Source: Plectrocnemia conspersa
Taxonomy: Eukaryota; Arthropoda; Insecta; Trichoptera; Polycentropodidae
DNA length: 64,000 nt
Direction: 5' to 3'
Assembly (NCBI GenBank): GCA_009617715.1
Contig: VTFK01000273.1
Span: 301,016 to 365,015 of the forward strand
Below the pieces are notes generated by a model. The model ran no database searches and was not told the origin of the DNA. It saw only the letters and a list, made by a program, of their open reading frames with translations. Positions 47,696 through 62,025 of this stretch are shown piece by piece (positions within the stretch are counted from its first letter, which is position 1; each line of letters starts with the position of its first letter). The translations under genes were made by a program, and so were the position numbers.

Positions 47696-50600
47696 CCCCT
47701 AAATTCAATAATTTAAAAATTAGTTTATGATATTGTGAGGGAAGTTTTAGCAAAAATGACAAAAAAAAATCAGTGGAATAATTCGGTGACTAATGCCTAA
47801 AAAACCTGAATTGAAATCCCATGGGAGATCGGAAATATTGATTATTTGATTATTTTCATTAGGATCAATCATCACAGATAAAGTTTTCTTAGATTTTATC
47901 AAATTACTTATTTTATACCTTTTCTTAAAAAGCTTGGAAAGATGAAGAAAAGGCTTATTTATATAAATTACGCCGTATTGTTAGACACTGCCTTTTATAA
48001 TATACGCTCCCCTCAAATAGAGCGAATTTTTGGTAAATTTAATAAACGTAACTGTGGTGGTTACTGTATTAAATAAAAATATTGTTACAAAGATTAATGT
48101 TTATGGTTTTAAATATAAACAAAAACACATTAGGACATCTAAATTCCCGTGACATAATAATATATTTATGTAAGTAATATGTTAAATAATATAATAAATT
48201 AAGTAAATCACTTGTACTTCATTGTTTCATTTAAAGTGCAAATTATGTCTGTTATTCAATTCAGAATTATATTATATTTTAGCTTTTAAAAGGATGCAAA
48301 CCAGACCGTGAACGTTACAATTCTCTAGTGCTTTCACGAAAATAAACAACGTTTATATGTAAAAAAAAATAGTTTAGCTTTATAATTTAGGTCAAAATTT
48401 TATAAAAAATAATTATATTAACAACGTGATAGGCAATTGAAATATATGGGAAGTAAAAAGTGTACTTATTTGAAGTACGTATGCCGTAATTCCAATAGTT
48501 ATGTTCGATCATGAAAATAAAAGTTATTTTATAACCAAATAGACCTAAAATTGTTTATTTAGCATATGACATGCCCGCATATACTGTCGTATAAGTTTTA
48601 TATTTATTTTGTATATATGTCTCTCGACTGAATGTACCATTTGAAATAATATGGGATATTTATGTTATCAGACACACAAACACGTATATAAAAAGCGTTT
48701 CAAATCCCTTCCTTTTTGAAGCTTTCTTACTATTGAGTTAGCTTCAGAGACTCACTGATATAACTTTGCCTCTTTAACCTTCTTTTATGTGTTTCAATGT
48801 AAATATATTCTCTTTCAAATATGCATTGTGAAACACATAAAAATATTTTAACGAAGCGTTTTAAAGCTGGCCCCGAGCGAATTTGGTTGACACAGTTAGT
48901 TAACTAATAAAAAAGCTCTTTAAGATCCCTTAATTTTTCTGTTTCTATTAATTACGCTTTACTAATAATTCTCCCCTCTTTTGGAGCTACCTTTATAAAT
49001 TAGATAATTAAGAGCAGCCTATAATTATATATGTTCTTCGGCACTTTGAAACTTTTATAATTGACTGATTATAGCTAATTATTTTTTTAATTTTATTTAA
49101 AGGTTTAACTAAAATTAATGAATAACTTAATATGAAACAATAGATGAAACTTATTTGGGACAAGTGGCCTAGCGTTACAAATTAGACGATCAATTAAACA
49201 AGTCGAATTGGGTAACCAAAACGTTACGGGTTACAAAAGGGTTAGTGTTAATAAATTGTGTGGGGTCGATAAATTGTAGGGTTAAACGCAAAAAGCTCCC
49301 TTTCGATGCCTAAAAAATCAATTTAGCATATTGATTATGTTTTTAATAAAATACAATTTTATATATACATACATATATATGGACTTAATTAAAAAATATA
49401 ACAATAGCAAACATTTGTATGTGCATTATCAAGCCCGTATTTTACGAACCTTAAGGATTCTAAACAATGCCCTATTATTCGCCTTTTTATATCAAAACGT
49501 TATTAATAGCATGAATAATGATGAACTTCTTGGAAATGAAAAATAAGAAATTTCAACGTTTCGCCGCAAAAACCTTTGAGTAAAGACTTTTTACACTTTT
49601 AAAATGTAATATATGAGTCCTGGAGCTTGCAATAAATATATTTTTACATTTAAACGACTGCGTAATAAATCACGGAATATTAACTGTTACATTTTTAATA
49701 AATATTCGAGATAAAAATGTAAATTTAGTAAATAACAAGAATTACTCGTATCAATCATAGAGTGAATATACATTTTAAATTTAATATAAAAAAACTATTT
49801 AATTTATTTATTAAATATAAAAACGTAGATATTTAATAGAAAGTAAACATATTAACGACAAGATTTAATATACGTACATAAAATGAGAGTCATGAATATT
49901 CATAGATATGACTGCAATGCAGAATCACTAATGGAAAAAGAATTAAGAAATTCCTCTAGAAATATAGGTCACATTGATATAAAAAATATATTTTGCATAA
50001 TTGTATATGCCTTTCCCTACATAGACAAATTATGGGTTAGTATACTTAGCCATATAATAAAAGGGTTACGATGTAATGGTTTCCTATTGCCTTATAAATT
50101 GGGTTAAGCTCAATATCAGATTATATTTGCTAGATAACGATTTTTTTATTGCAGAATTAACTTTACGAAGCATATCCGATAAAAAACTCGGTCTTTGTTT
50201 ATAAAATTAAATTGTTTGTTATTGTTTGGACTTACAATTTGAAATTCTCACTGATAAATCCGTAAAATTCTCGGTATCTGAGATTTTTATATAAATTTCT
50301 TAGATTTAAGGAAATAAATACTTTTATAAAATGTATTTATTTGGAATTCTATTTTTATCCGAATTTATACTTTTTTTGTAGCCTAATTATAATATGACTC
50401 AAATTGTATTTTATATAATCATTAGCTATAGATATATTTTCGAGTAATTAATAAATCACTTTACCCACTGAAATATCAGAATTTAATTGAAATCTGCATC
50501 AGTGTCAAAATTAGTCATCGAAGAGATTTGTTTTCTACATTCATTAATTTTTATTTAAATATCAGTCGGGACTTTCCATAATACTTGCTTTTCTGAACTA

Positions 50601-51890
50601 ATAAAGCTTATTTAGATAAGTCCTTTAAATATACTATGAATTGGAGTTTTTTTGTCTGCCTGATTAACAAGTCATATCTATTAAACTGTATTCATTAGTT
50701 TTCAAGTGCCTTAGGTATAGAATCGTTGGATTTATACAAACTTAAAATCAAAATTACTATGTTATACCTGACGCATATTCGATATTAACGAGAGCAGTAA
50801 CAACGAGGATAACACTAGACGCTCCCTGTCAACAGCAGCCAGATGGCGCGTCGTCGAAGGTCTACGCCTTCGTAAAGCACGCGTAGGGCTTCTTTTTACG
50901 TTTGTTTGATATATTATATATGTAAATTTACATTTTATTAAAAGTTTTTTGCGTTCGAATAGCAGTGGCTTGAATTCCATTTAATTTATTATGATTTTTG
51001 TTTTAAATTTTTTAATTGTTCAACTATGCTTTTACTTATTCTATCTGCAAATTTATTAACTAGTTTAAAAACCAGCATTATGTTTTTTTAACATACATCT
51101 TTATTTGTATTTGTATTGTTTTATTTATACAGCTGGTAAACTTTAATACTACTAATTATATCGAGTTATATTATTAAAGTTAAATTTACATTGGTATAGT
51201 ACAGCATAGTGGATTTGATTACCATACCTTTTATTGCTAGAGTATATCGCCAAACCATTCATACGTACTGCAATTTTGAGCTTTAAAATGTACAATGACT
51301 ATTGCTGTAATATATTATTAAAAAAGCAAGAGAAAAGTTTGTATATACTACGGCATTGATTAAAAGAAGAAATTCCTTGTGAGAGTCTGCTCTAATTTTA
51401 AATGAACTTGAAGTAGAAGATCGATTTAAATATTATTTTGACATAGGGTGTGAAATGCAATATCACCATAAGTAAAGCTAGAGGCCACAATGTATATTAC
51501 AGCAACCAGAAATAGTTATCGTTCTTTACATATTTTCAAAGTTTCCAAGCCGCAATATTGAAATTTGTACGTAAGGGATTAATCTACCAAATATGTATGC
51601 CAATATGTTCACAAATTAAATTTCAACAAAATATTATTATTATTATTTGGGTATAACCTCTGGACATTATTATACACCCCATTAATTATAAATCCAACTA
51701 AAAAGTTTTAATTAAAATAAATTAATGTAAAGCTTGCATAAGATGTACTTCAAAATATATACTACTATTTTATACATGGAATGTACAACTTATGTTTAAA
51801 TTTATTAACAATCTATTTAGCTAATACTTTCACAATAAAATAATTAAAAATGTGTCTTATAAGCATAATGACTTTTTTACATAAGACGTA
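47696..51890. other. Non-coding A+T-rich DNA
   Basis: No supported gene. A hairpin with perfect 14-bp arms TTTTATGTGTTTCA/TGAAACACATAAAA lies at 48783-48842 with a 32-nt loop. A short G+C-rich block at 50790-50900 (GCCAGATGGCGCGTCGTCG, CTACGCCTTCGTAAAGC) is unexplained; its minus-strand Arg/Ser-rich reading frame is not convincing. Confidence 0.5.
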
Positions 51891-52018
51891 GTGATATATG
51901 TATATATAAATAAAATAAAAGTGATATATGTATATAATGATATGATATATGTATAAAATATGTATAATGAATATGATATATGTATAAAAGTGATATATGT
52001 ACATATAAATAAAAATAA
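51891..52018 (+). repeat. Interspersed tandem array of GATATATGTAYAT
   Basis: Five occurrences of GATATATGTA(T/C)A at 51893, 51923, 51944, 51975 and 51992 are separated by AAATAAAATAAAA-like spacers. A degenerate A+T-rich minisatellite. Confidence 0.8.
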
Positions 52019-55000
52019 AAATCAAGATGAATCTTATATATTTAAAGAAATTCTCAACACAGATAATTTTAAAATAAATATATTAAGATAAGAAAAAAAT
52101 TTATTGTGAAATATTATAAAAGAGATTTAAGCAAGATTTTTTTTAAATTTCTGCTTGTATTCGAATCTGCATATTTATGTATGAATGATATGGTCTTTGA
52201 TTTTATATTTTTAATCTGCTTTATATAACATACAGATACATTTCTATACAATAACATTATTACTAGAGACGTTCTCTTACTGATTGTCATTATCAGTGTC
52301 ATTATCAAAACCAGAAAATAAGGTACTAGTGGACTACGAATGTCGTGCTTTTAAAGCAGAGTGAAGTGTAAATTATTTTGCTAACGAATTAAATGACAAA
52401 GCATTATCTGTATTGTGCGATGTCATTATGTCTACACTAAAATAATACAATATACGTCACCATTACTAGAGTAAGCACTCGACATGATTCACAACTTACA
52501 GGAAAGCAACGATTAAAAAAAGTTTAAGCTTTATAAATAAATTGTTACAACGTAATTTTTCGGGAAGATAAAATAAGGAAAATGAGGCTGTTTTTATAGT
52601 TAATTTATTAATAATGTCATATTGCAATTATATTTTAATCCTCAAAATTTTAGTGAGAACAGTTGCCAGAAGTGTTGAGCACATTGTGAGTAACACCAAC
52701 ACCAATTTAATAGTAAAATTAAATTTTTTTTTTTAATTTTACCTGGTGGTTTACCTTTGCCTTTACCTGGTGGTTTACAAATGTATATCGAATTAGTAAA
52801 CACGTGTTTGAGCCTGCAATATTGAAGAAAACATAATTCTTGAAAAGTAGAGGGAGGCATCAAAAAAACCGATAGGGTGAGCGCTGCGCCGCCGTGCGAC
52901 CAACGGCGGGTTAAATCGACCCTTCACCATTTATCAAAATATCAGAGTAAAAATATAATTATCTTTCTCCCAATACAAATATACTAATTGGCTTAAGCTC
53001 AGCGTCTTCCTAAGCAGTAAACCATATAATTACTTGTCCTAGATCTCTAATTCTCAAAAAGGTTTTCGCGACCCCATGTCTGAAGTTCCACAAAATTGCC
53101 ACCTTTTTGTAAGCAAGCTAACTAACTTTGACTTTGATCCGTGGAACAATCTATTTTACTCGAATTAGTTTTAATATTCATACCAAAATTTAATTCCTTA
53201 TGATGACTTTTTGGAACAACCAGCAAATTATGAAAACTTTAAGAGGAGTTGAACAAAATTTTACAAAATATTTCCGACCCAAGCAAAAATGATTAAGAAA
53301 TACTCTTCTTAATTTAACAAGCTGAAAAAAACTCCCCTCGATAAATATATTTGTAAACAAAATTTAAAAAATCAATTTGAGTTGACCGATAACCTTTAAA
53401 GTGACCATTGAACTTACGTGCCGCGTACTATTAATAACTTGAATTTATTAATTTGCTGCATGTCAAGAAAGTAAATTTAAACGAACAAACAGATTGACGT
53501 AAACTTCGTTCGTGCAATTTTATAACGAGATTAAATCTGTACACGATGACAGCGTTGATATATAGGGTGTTTTAAATAACGGTTATCATGAATCCATAAA
53601 TCATCGTCTATTATATATTTCACAACAATTCGCTTAACTAACAAAGAAAGATTGATTTCATTATGTAAATATACCAATCTAAATACTTTTATCTTATGAA
53701 ACCATTTAAGTGCAATTGCTAGTTTATGAATAGACTTTTTTATTAGCATAAATCAGCAAAGAATTAATATACCATATCTATGAATGAAGTGTTAAAGAAT
53801 GCATATTGAAAAAATATGATAAGTGCGAATTATTGTCTTACCGGCAAACTTATGTCAATAATCAAAATAATGTTAATATAATTATTAAGTTAAATCTTTT
53901 ACGTGCAGCTCTTTCGTTTGATTATAATTTATTTACTGAATAATATAAATAGTTTCACTGAACCTTAAAATAATAACTAATAATAATCAAATGTATAACT
54001 CAATTTTAACAATTTAAATTTATAAATATAACAGGCTTTTGGTTTGATAAAGTAAACCCCTAATTTTAAGTATTAATGTAATTTTTGCGAAACGATTAAA
54101 ATCGAAATGCGACGAAAAGCTTTCGGTAATAATAAACCATGTATAACAATTAATAGGATTATCAACCTAAAATCTGTCAGATAGTCAAGCAGATTATCGT
54201 AGGATCAAAACCAAAAAAGCAAATTGATAAACTGCTTAGTCCAAAATATGTATTATTTGACTTTAACTTTGATGAAAAAAAGTAAAACTCAGCAATTTAA
54301 CAAAGCGATTCAATAACTTTGAACGTTAATTTTAATTAAGTTATAAATAATGCGGTAAATTTCAATGGAATTAAAACAGCTTCTTTAATGTTATACTGGT
54401 TAACTTGTGTAACAAATTTTCATTGTATTCTTGTGATAACGAATAAGAAACTAATTGGTGCGAAGGAGATTAAAAAGTTTACGGATTGAAGACGAAAGCT
54501 TTTTGTATACTTTGTAGTATATTTTTTTTAAGAATATTTTTTATAGTCGTACTCTTTCATATTTATATTGCTATAAAAGTCATAATTACTTTTGTTGTTT
54601 TACAAATTTCTACTGAGGCTAATACGGTTGCTAACATTTATGGCAGTGCTTTAAACTTAATTGTAATAAATGTTTAACATATATGCTTTGAGTGTGAATA
54701 GTAAATGTCATTGCTTTTAGGTTTTGGAACCAAGTGGATGTGACTTTTTAGACAATAAAACGCTTCGGTAATATGTTTTGTATGGAATACCTTTTGTAAA
54801 AATATTCAATTCTTTCCAGACAAATCGCTTAAATGCAGCTGTTGGCTGTTGTCGAGAGAAGGTGGTTAAAATTGATGATGCTACTGGGGTGTCTGATGTG
54901 TTCGTGAATAACCTTTGTATATGATTGATGGCCAGCAGCTCTGTTAAATCCTGGGAGGTTTACTTAAACAAATTAGGGCCAAGGAGTGATCTTCTTCTCG

Positions 55001-58000
55001 TTTGTACAACCAGCACTGAAATTTTATCTGACGCGAGTATATATCTATATGCTTTATTAAGAATTTTATTAATATTGAAAACGCAGTTTCTTTGAGAAGA
55101 AACTCCACATGAAAGAAAAAAAGCATAAGTTTTTTATAATATTTTTAACGGATCATATAATAAATGCAACGCAACGATTATGTGTGAAATATTTAAAATT
55201 ACTGGTTATCAGCATTTTCTATTTATTTTTTTTACATACGGTCTCACAATTATATTCTTAGAACTTTTTCGGGCTGAAATATGTTTTGGGAGCAAAACAT
55301 TGAGTGGGATGCGTATTAAACGGTTTATTATCGATACTTATTTCCTTAGCGCTCAATCCTTAACATTTTCTAGTGTGTAGCCATTTATTTATTTGATTTT
55401 CCAATGGGATTGACAAATTAAAGATAATCACAATTAAGTTGCGGTGTGTTGGACCAAACGACAAAACAAATTACACGGTGATAATGTTTCGATTTTTTAT
55501 GCATTAGATACATTATACAAGGATATAGGGTGTGCGTTATGGATCGCTGAACCAAAAAATGAAAAAATAATACAGCGAGAAAGGGGGATCAAGCCGGGAT
55601 TAAGCATATACGATTACATCGAATCCCCCATTTTCCTCTTTGATCTATCTGTGCCAATCTGTCCGCGATAATCCCGGGCAAAGTACTCGAACGAGATAAA
55701 TTACGCTTTGAACTTTTTGGCGAAACATTAAATGTCATAATTGAGGAGCGAAATCTACAGGTATAATTTTTAATCTTACGACGTTACGGAAAATCTTATC
55801 TGTGACGTAATTTGAAAATCTCAGACTTGGTCACGTATTTGTGTCCCAGGGGTTTAATATTCTGTCACAGTCACGTATATTATAAAGGATACATTTTTTT
55901 ATTTTTCCTTACAGCATCCAGTTTGAAGTGCAATAAGAAATGCACTGATATTGAACTTGTGGTGCAAATGCGTTTCAGATATACACAGTGCATGTGGTGA
56001 AAATAATACAAAGACGTGACGTGAATATTCATAGCGAATCAGGAATAAAATTGTGCTCATTTGCTTTAAATGCAATTGATTGCTCACGTTGATTTAATCA
56101 GGATAATAAACCAGGAATTTAAGAATAAGTGAACGTAATATTATTGAATCTATGCAAAATAAGATAATTCACAAAAATATAAATGCCTGATATAAAAAAA
56201 TACTCTATAGCTTGATGTAAATTTGGTATTAAAATATTATACATTTTTATTCACAGTAAATGTTTATGATGTGTCATAGTTATAAAAGCAAATAAAAAAA
56301 GTAGTTGTGCTTACAGCTAAAAATATGTAACGGTCTTTAGTTTTGGTCGAATTCCTTTACTGTTGACATTTTGTTTATATGCAATTGTTTTTTTATTGTT
56401 GACAATTTTATCCGTTATAAATATACACTTTAAAAGATAATTTAATTAAAAAATCCATTATTCCGGATTAAGCATTGGACATTTTTATTTTCTGACAATC
56501 AGTTATTTGACTACCATTGGAATGTTTACAGTTTAATTGATTATTCGCATATAGCTTTAGCGAAACTAAGCTTTAACACCGAAACTAAGTTATACAACAC
56601 TGTATATATAGCTTGATTTTTTTTACAAATCTATCAAAAAAGTTGTTGTTTTTAAAATTTTGCAAAGAAAATTCATATTAATTTTGTGTTTAACATTATT
56701 TTTTTAAACCGGCGAAATGTACGTATATAATAAAAAAAAAACTATAATATACAAAATAATATTATACGATCTGACGATCATGACGCAAAATCAATAGGCT
56801 TAACTTAATTTAGACGAAAGCTGTCAGATTATATCCGTACGATTGTGTACAAGTATTAAATAATAAAAGCTCACAAACGTACAACGTATTTGATAAAAAA
56901 TAAACACCGACCGAAAACTTTTCCACAAGCCCTATAAATACTTTCTTATAGAAAGAACTTTTCCCGTCTTTATTGTACGTTATTAGTTGAGGAGAGAATA
57001 CGAGAAAAAATACCTTTGATAGAACGAACCTAAAGAAAAAATCATCTTATCATTAATTATGATCTCCTTCGTATAATGTATAAATAAATAACCATTTTAA
57101 CATTTGATACGTATTAGATCACCGCATGAATTAATAATGTAATATAATATTTTATATTTGTATGTATATTGAATTTTATTCAATGTTTATTGAAGTTCCA
57201 AGGACATATTGGCGCCGAAAGTCTCCGTTTATTTTTAACCCTATCATTATCCCCAACAGTTTATACAAGTTTAACAGAACCGCACGATTATTATCGCTAG
57301 TAAAGTGTGTGTACAATACTAATATTTGTTTGCAAACTACCACATAATGGCTTAGAGTTTTGGGTAGCATAGTTCCAATTTAACTTCCGGTTTGCTAAGG
57401 GATTTTTTGATTGATAAGCTTTACCAGTTCATCATTAGGCTGTAAACAAACATATAATTGCCTAGGTTTTATGAATATTTCGGTATGGTTCATAATCTTA
57501 AAATAGAACACTCAAATCGTTCACAAAATTTGTGCAATGAAGTGTGGTTGACATTCATTTACATAATCATAGTGAAATAAATGTAAGTCATGGAATGACA
57601 TGTTTTAACGATGAACACGAGTAAAAAATTATACAGTTATTCTAAAAATAAATCTGTGATAAACTTTTAAAGTTGTTTTATCCATACTGAGATTTCATTG
57701 GCAATATTAAAATCCACCTTCTCATTGCGATAACTTAAAAGCGACATTTCTCAACTACTCTAGCAGGGGCCATTAAAGGAATAGTAGTTTTGGTCCCTTG
57801 AGTCGATTAAAACTGGCACAGCGTTGGAAGAAGATAAAAATACTTTTATAGGGAAAACTGTGACTTGTCTAAATACGTCACTGTGTCTCTCTTTCGCAAT
57901 ATAAATTCGATTAAAGCATTTTAATGTATCAATGAATTATAAAATATTTGTGTTTAGATGGCAAGTTATGTTATCATGATTCCTAAATTGGTATTGATTT

Positions 58001-61000
58001 TAAATACAACTAAATCTAATACAAATTATACTAATATGTATCTTAAAATTTGACATAAATCAAAGTGTGTTATTTATATTTTAAATTAAATACTAGAATG
58101 AGAGTTAAAGGTATAAATAATTATACATATAATGTGACGAAAATGAGCTTCTGAAACATTCGACTAATTTAAAATATTTTTTTTTATAATTATTAGTTTC
58201 AATTATAATACTTACAAAATGTTTTTTATTAATTTAAGAAAATAGTTTTTTACAAATAAAAATAAGAAAATTCTATATACTTAAAAAATAAAACTCTTTT
58301 ATAGTTTTGCAAGACCGCATTATTTTTTTAAAAGCAACTTTATACATTTATTTTCATTATGTGAGAGAGCTAAAACAAATCATAAACATGTTTTAAAAAT
58401 ATTACTTCAACGTCTCTAGTGACAAGATTATTTATTTTAGTTTATTTTGAGAGTTTTGACAAAACATTCTTTAGTTTTAATTTTTGTATTTTACAATGGC
58501 GATAGAATTACCTGCGTATTGGATATTGCCTGGCTGGGTGTAATAAGATACGTCAACTCCGGTTTTAGAACTCATCCGTTGACGTCGACGTAGCGGTACG
58601 CACTCGGTAGCTCGGAGCTCGCGCTTTAGTTGGCGAGATGATGCCGGGAATTTTACTTTGAAATGAAGGAGGAAAGGATAAATTTATTTAACCATATGTG
58701 GTTATAAATCTAGTTTTCGCTTTCTCAAAGCTCTAAATTTCTAAATAGTTTTTTGATCTACTTTGGTCTATAAAAATAATTTTATGATTGTACTATTTAT
58801 TTGATTTCTATGGCGTGCTTATTATATCTAGCTAAGCTAATTTTTTATACTCAGAACTGTTAATCACGTTTCAGTCGTTATTCTGACATTTAGATTAAGG
58901 TTGCTATACCCTTATTTATTTTTAATTTGTCGTGCCCCATTACTATTGAGATACAATTATTAAGGTTCTCTAAGATTTAACTTAAGCTAATGATTTATGT
59001 TATTCAAGAGATTATATAATGTTAGTAGTATGGCAAATTTAATTCCGTTTTTTATATTTTAATTTAAACAAATCGATAATATTAGCTTTGTGAAGATTAC
59101 AGAAAATCAGAATCATCTTGAAGTCTATTCATATAGACGTCATCACAATATTTAAATCAAAGTATTTTTTGCAGGATTCACAGTTATTATTAAAAAAATA
59201 TTTTTACAAAATCATTTCTCTAGTGGAATATAAAAATTTAAAACGTGTCCCCTTGAGCGTGAAACAAAATAAGTCACTAGGACTTACTAGAAGCCAATAA
59301 AACGAATTGCTTTTTACACACACGAGTTTTAAAGATTTACTTAATTTTTTGATCGGCATTATACAAGCGCCCGTGGCGATCGCATATTTGGGAGGATTAG
59401 AAGCACTTTACAAACGGACATTCATTAAACGCACTTATAAATGACTTGTACAAAGTCGGTGCAAATACAAAGGTAAAATGTGCCTACAGGTACACAAACT
59501 CGCCATCATTGTCAAGTTTATTATTAGATATGAAGCACATAAGCTGAACGTTACAATACAAAGAAATTTGATGTCAATATTAAAAGCTAGGGTCAATGGA
59601 ATTCACCTACTAGTATCTGGACCAAGACTTGAATTATGAGACAAATCAATAAAAATAAATATTTTTTACTTAATAGCAAACAAAAAATATCTCTAATCAT
59701 CGCATTAATCAGACAATCAAAATATATTTGGTTAGGAATCAAAACTGTTTTTTTGTACAACAATTGAGATCGTTGACGTACTGTTTTATGTACTATCTGG
59801 TTCTGCATATGAAGGATCCATTCGTTTTCAAATCGTGTTCCACACTCAATTCCCGACGTTAAACTGGACCAAATTATACAAAAAAAGAAGTTATATTTAA
59901 TGATCTGAAGTTAAGTCGGTCTTTATTTGACTGAAGTTCGTACGAAGTGGATGTTTTTTGAAGAAGATTTTGTTTTCGCCTACTTTTGTTGCAACGGCCA
60001 ATTACAAAGGCTCAAGAGCGTACTTAAATTTGTTATGGTAGGTTTACTTTTTAATCTTTCTAATAAGAAGTTTTGTAGCCGTTAAATGTTTTTAATATAG
60101 CGCCATGTGGTATGCAATAGCGCTTGCCAATTAAAAAATCTTTATAACACTTGCATTTATTTTATTAATTTATTTAGCTTTTTAGCTAATTTATTAAATG
60201 ATGATGAATGTTTAATCCGTTTTTGTCAAGTACCAATCTGCATAGAGCGTTTAAAATTATTTTTGTTTAATAGCCGCCAATATATGTATATTCCCACGCC
60301 CGTGCGTAAATTTTACTAAAATATTGTTGAATATTTGAGACCCGCCGATTTAGTTTTTTGAGAACTGTCTTTGTTCATTCTTTTGCCGAAATACGTATAT
60401 GGGTAGCATTGTGGTCTAATTAATGAATTGAATGGAGACTTTGATTAACCCGATTAAAATATAGAGGAGAACGGAGAGTCGATAAACCTGATTAAAATAT
60501 AAAGAACAAAGGACCTTTTCTAATTCTAAGTATAAAAAGTAAACATGGCGTAATATATTGTAGTGACTTCTATCAGGAATTTCAGTTATAACTTGACACT
60601 TCTAGCACTTTGATTTTGACTTAAAATAACCGTGAGTTCAACTTACTTTCTAGCTACCAAGTCATCGGCATACAAAAGTTCAGCTAGATATTTAAAACAA
60701 CTTGTTGACTAAGTGACGCAAAACTACTAATAAAAATAAACAAGTTTATATACTAATAATTATACAAATATCTACGATACAGAATAAATAACAAAACAAA
60801 GTTAAAGTCCAAAGTAAGCATTCCAATAATATATTGTGCTTTTAGGAAACTAGGCAATGAAACAATATTGATATATCGTAAATTAATGCACATAGAATAA
60901 TCTTGTTTAATTAATTACTTCAATATGAACTCGCGTCTATATAATGCTAAAATCAGGGGTAGGAAATACGTTACCGGCATAGTAGAAAAAGACGAAATTC

Positions 61001-61298
61001 AATTTGCTGCAAGAGCGTAAAAAAAATAAAAACCCCGCTCAAAAATAAGCATTTAAAATGGTTTTTAATTTGCCCGACATATTTTAAATGAAAAATGTAG
61101 AGGATTAATTGGCTGGAAACTTGATAAACTGCATATTTTCCTTTAATAAAATATCAGGATTAAACTGTCTGCACGGTGCGTATTTTTTGTAACTTTTATT
61201 ATCATTAAATTACAATGGCATATTTTATTATTTTATACATCATTTTTCTAAGCTTTTTCCGCTTACAGACTTGCTTGCTTAATGTTATGACAACATTT

Positions 61299-61302
<4 letters not shown>
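52019..61302. other. Non-coding A+T-rich DNA
   Basis: No gene is supported. It holds a 24-bp-period duplication at 52737, a G+C-rich patch at 52870-52925, a block with paired inverted motifs at 55590-55685 (GGGGGAT/ATCCCCC and CGGGATTA/TAATCCCG), and a CpG-rich patch at 58545-58645. Confidence 0.5.
52737..52778 (+). repeat. Direct repeat TTTACCTGGTGGTTTAC x 2, period 24
   Basis: The 17-bp unit at 52738-52754 recurs exactly at 52762-52778, separated by CTTTGCC. Confidence 0.92.

Positions 61303-61368
<66 letters not shown>
61303..61368. repeat. (AT)n microsatellite, 66 bp
   Basis: An uninterrupted AT dinucleotide tract; the Ile-Tyr reading frame over it is artefactual. Confidence 0.98.
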
Positions 61369-61371
<3 letters not shown>

Positions 61372-61869
61372 TTTCGATAATTATTTCTGTATATTAATTC
61401 ATGGAAATCCGACATGAAAAGTTGCTTCTTTAACTTTCTCTTTGAACCAAAAAATATTGAAGCGTGAATTAAATATATTATATTTTTTTTAAATATGAAG
61501 TTATATTATTTTTAAAAGTTATATTAAAACAAATTAAGCCGAGCTATAATTATAAATATCCCATTATTTCGTTAAATTATTTGGAAATAATTGATAAAGT
61601 TCATGAAGTACCACGATGAAAAATTTAAATTCCCTCAAAATTAAACCATTAAAAGATATAGTATTTATTTCAGTTTTAAATCGGTATTTTTACGGTAAAT
61701 GAAAATTACTGATGTTCATGTTCGCATTCATATTTAAATCCCTACAAAATAAAATTAACTTTTAATTGGGTTGAAACGGGTTAAACGTCAAACTACAAAT
61801 TGGTATGTACATATGTGAATAATGCAGTGATGCCTACGTAAATCAATAAAGGACGCTAAATCCCTATAT
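61369..61869. other. Non-coding A+T-rich DNA
   Basis: Spacer between the AT tract and the AGCG-rich minisatellite; I see nothing in it. Confidence 0.6.
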
Positions 61870-62025
61870 TACGGCGGTCGGTCAATTACGTGCGTCAAAT
61901 AAGCGCTGCGTTATAATAGCGTTTACCAAAGTAGCGCTGTAACAAAATAGCGTACGTCAAATGCGCAGACAGTCACATGAGCGCTTGACAAAAGAGAGCA
62001 CGTCATAATAGCGCAAAAATACTTG
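61870..62025 (+). repeat. Degenerate AGCG-rich minisatellite
   Basis: A unit of about 15-17 bp resembling CGT.ANAATAGCGCT recurs: CAAATAAGCGCTG, TATAATAGCGTTT, CAAAGTAGCGCTG, CAAAATAGCGTAC, CAAATGCGCAG, CATGAGCGCTT, CAAAAGAGAGCACG, CATAATAGCGCAA. It is strongly CpG-enriched against the background. A smaller related cluster (TCAAAAGAGCGTACCGACAA, AAGCACGC) lies at 18296-18363. Confidence 0.65.

Noticed and set aside
50762..50980. Minus-strand Arg/Ser/Leu-rich 72-codon frame
   Set aside because: Simple composition in a short G+C-rich block, without domain or splice support.
52738..52778. Repeated TTTACCTGGTGGTTTAC considered as a CRISPR-like array
   Set aside because: Only two units with a 7-bp spacer in a eukaryotic context.
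61215..61397. Open frame with Ile-Tyr repeat
   Set aside because: Produced by the (AT)n microsatellite.
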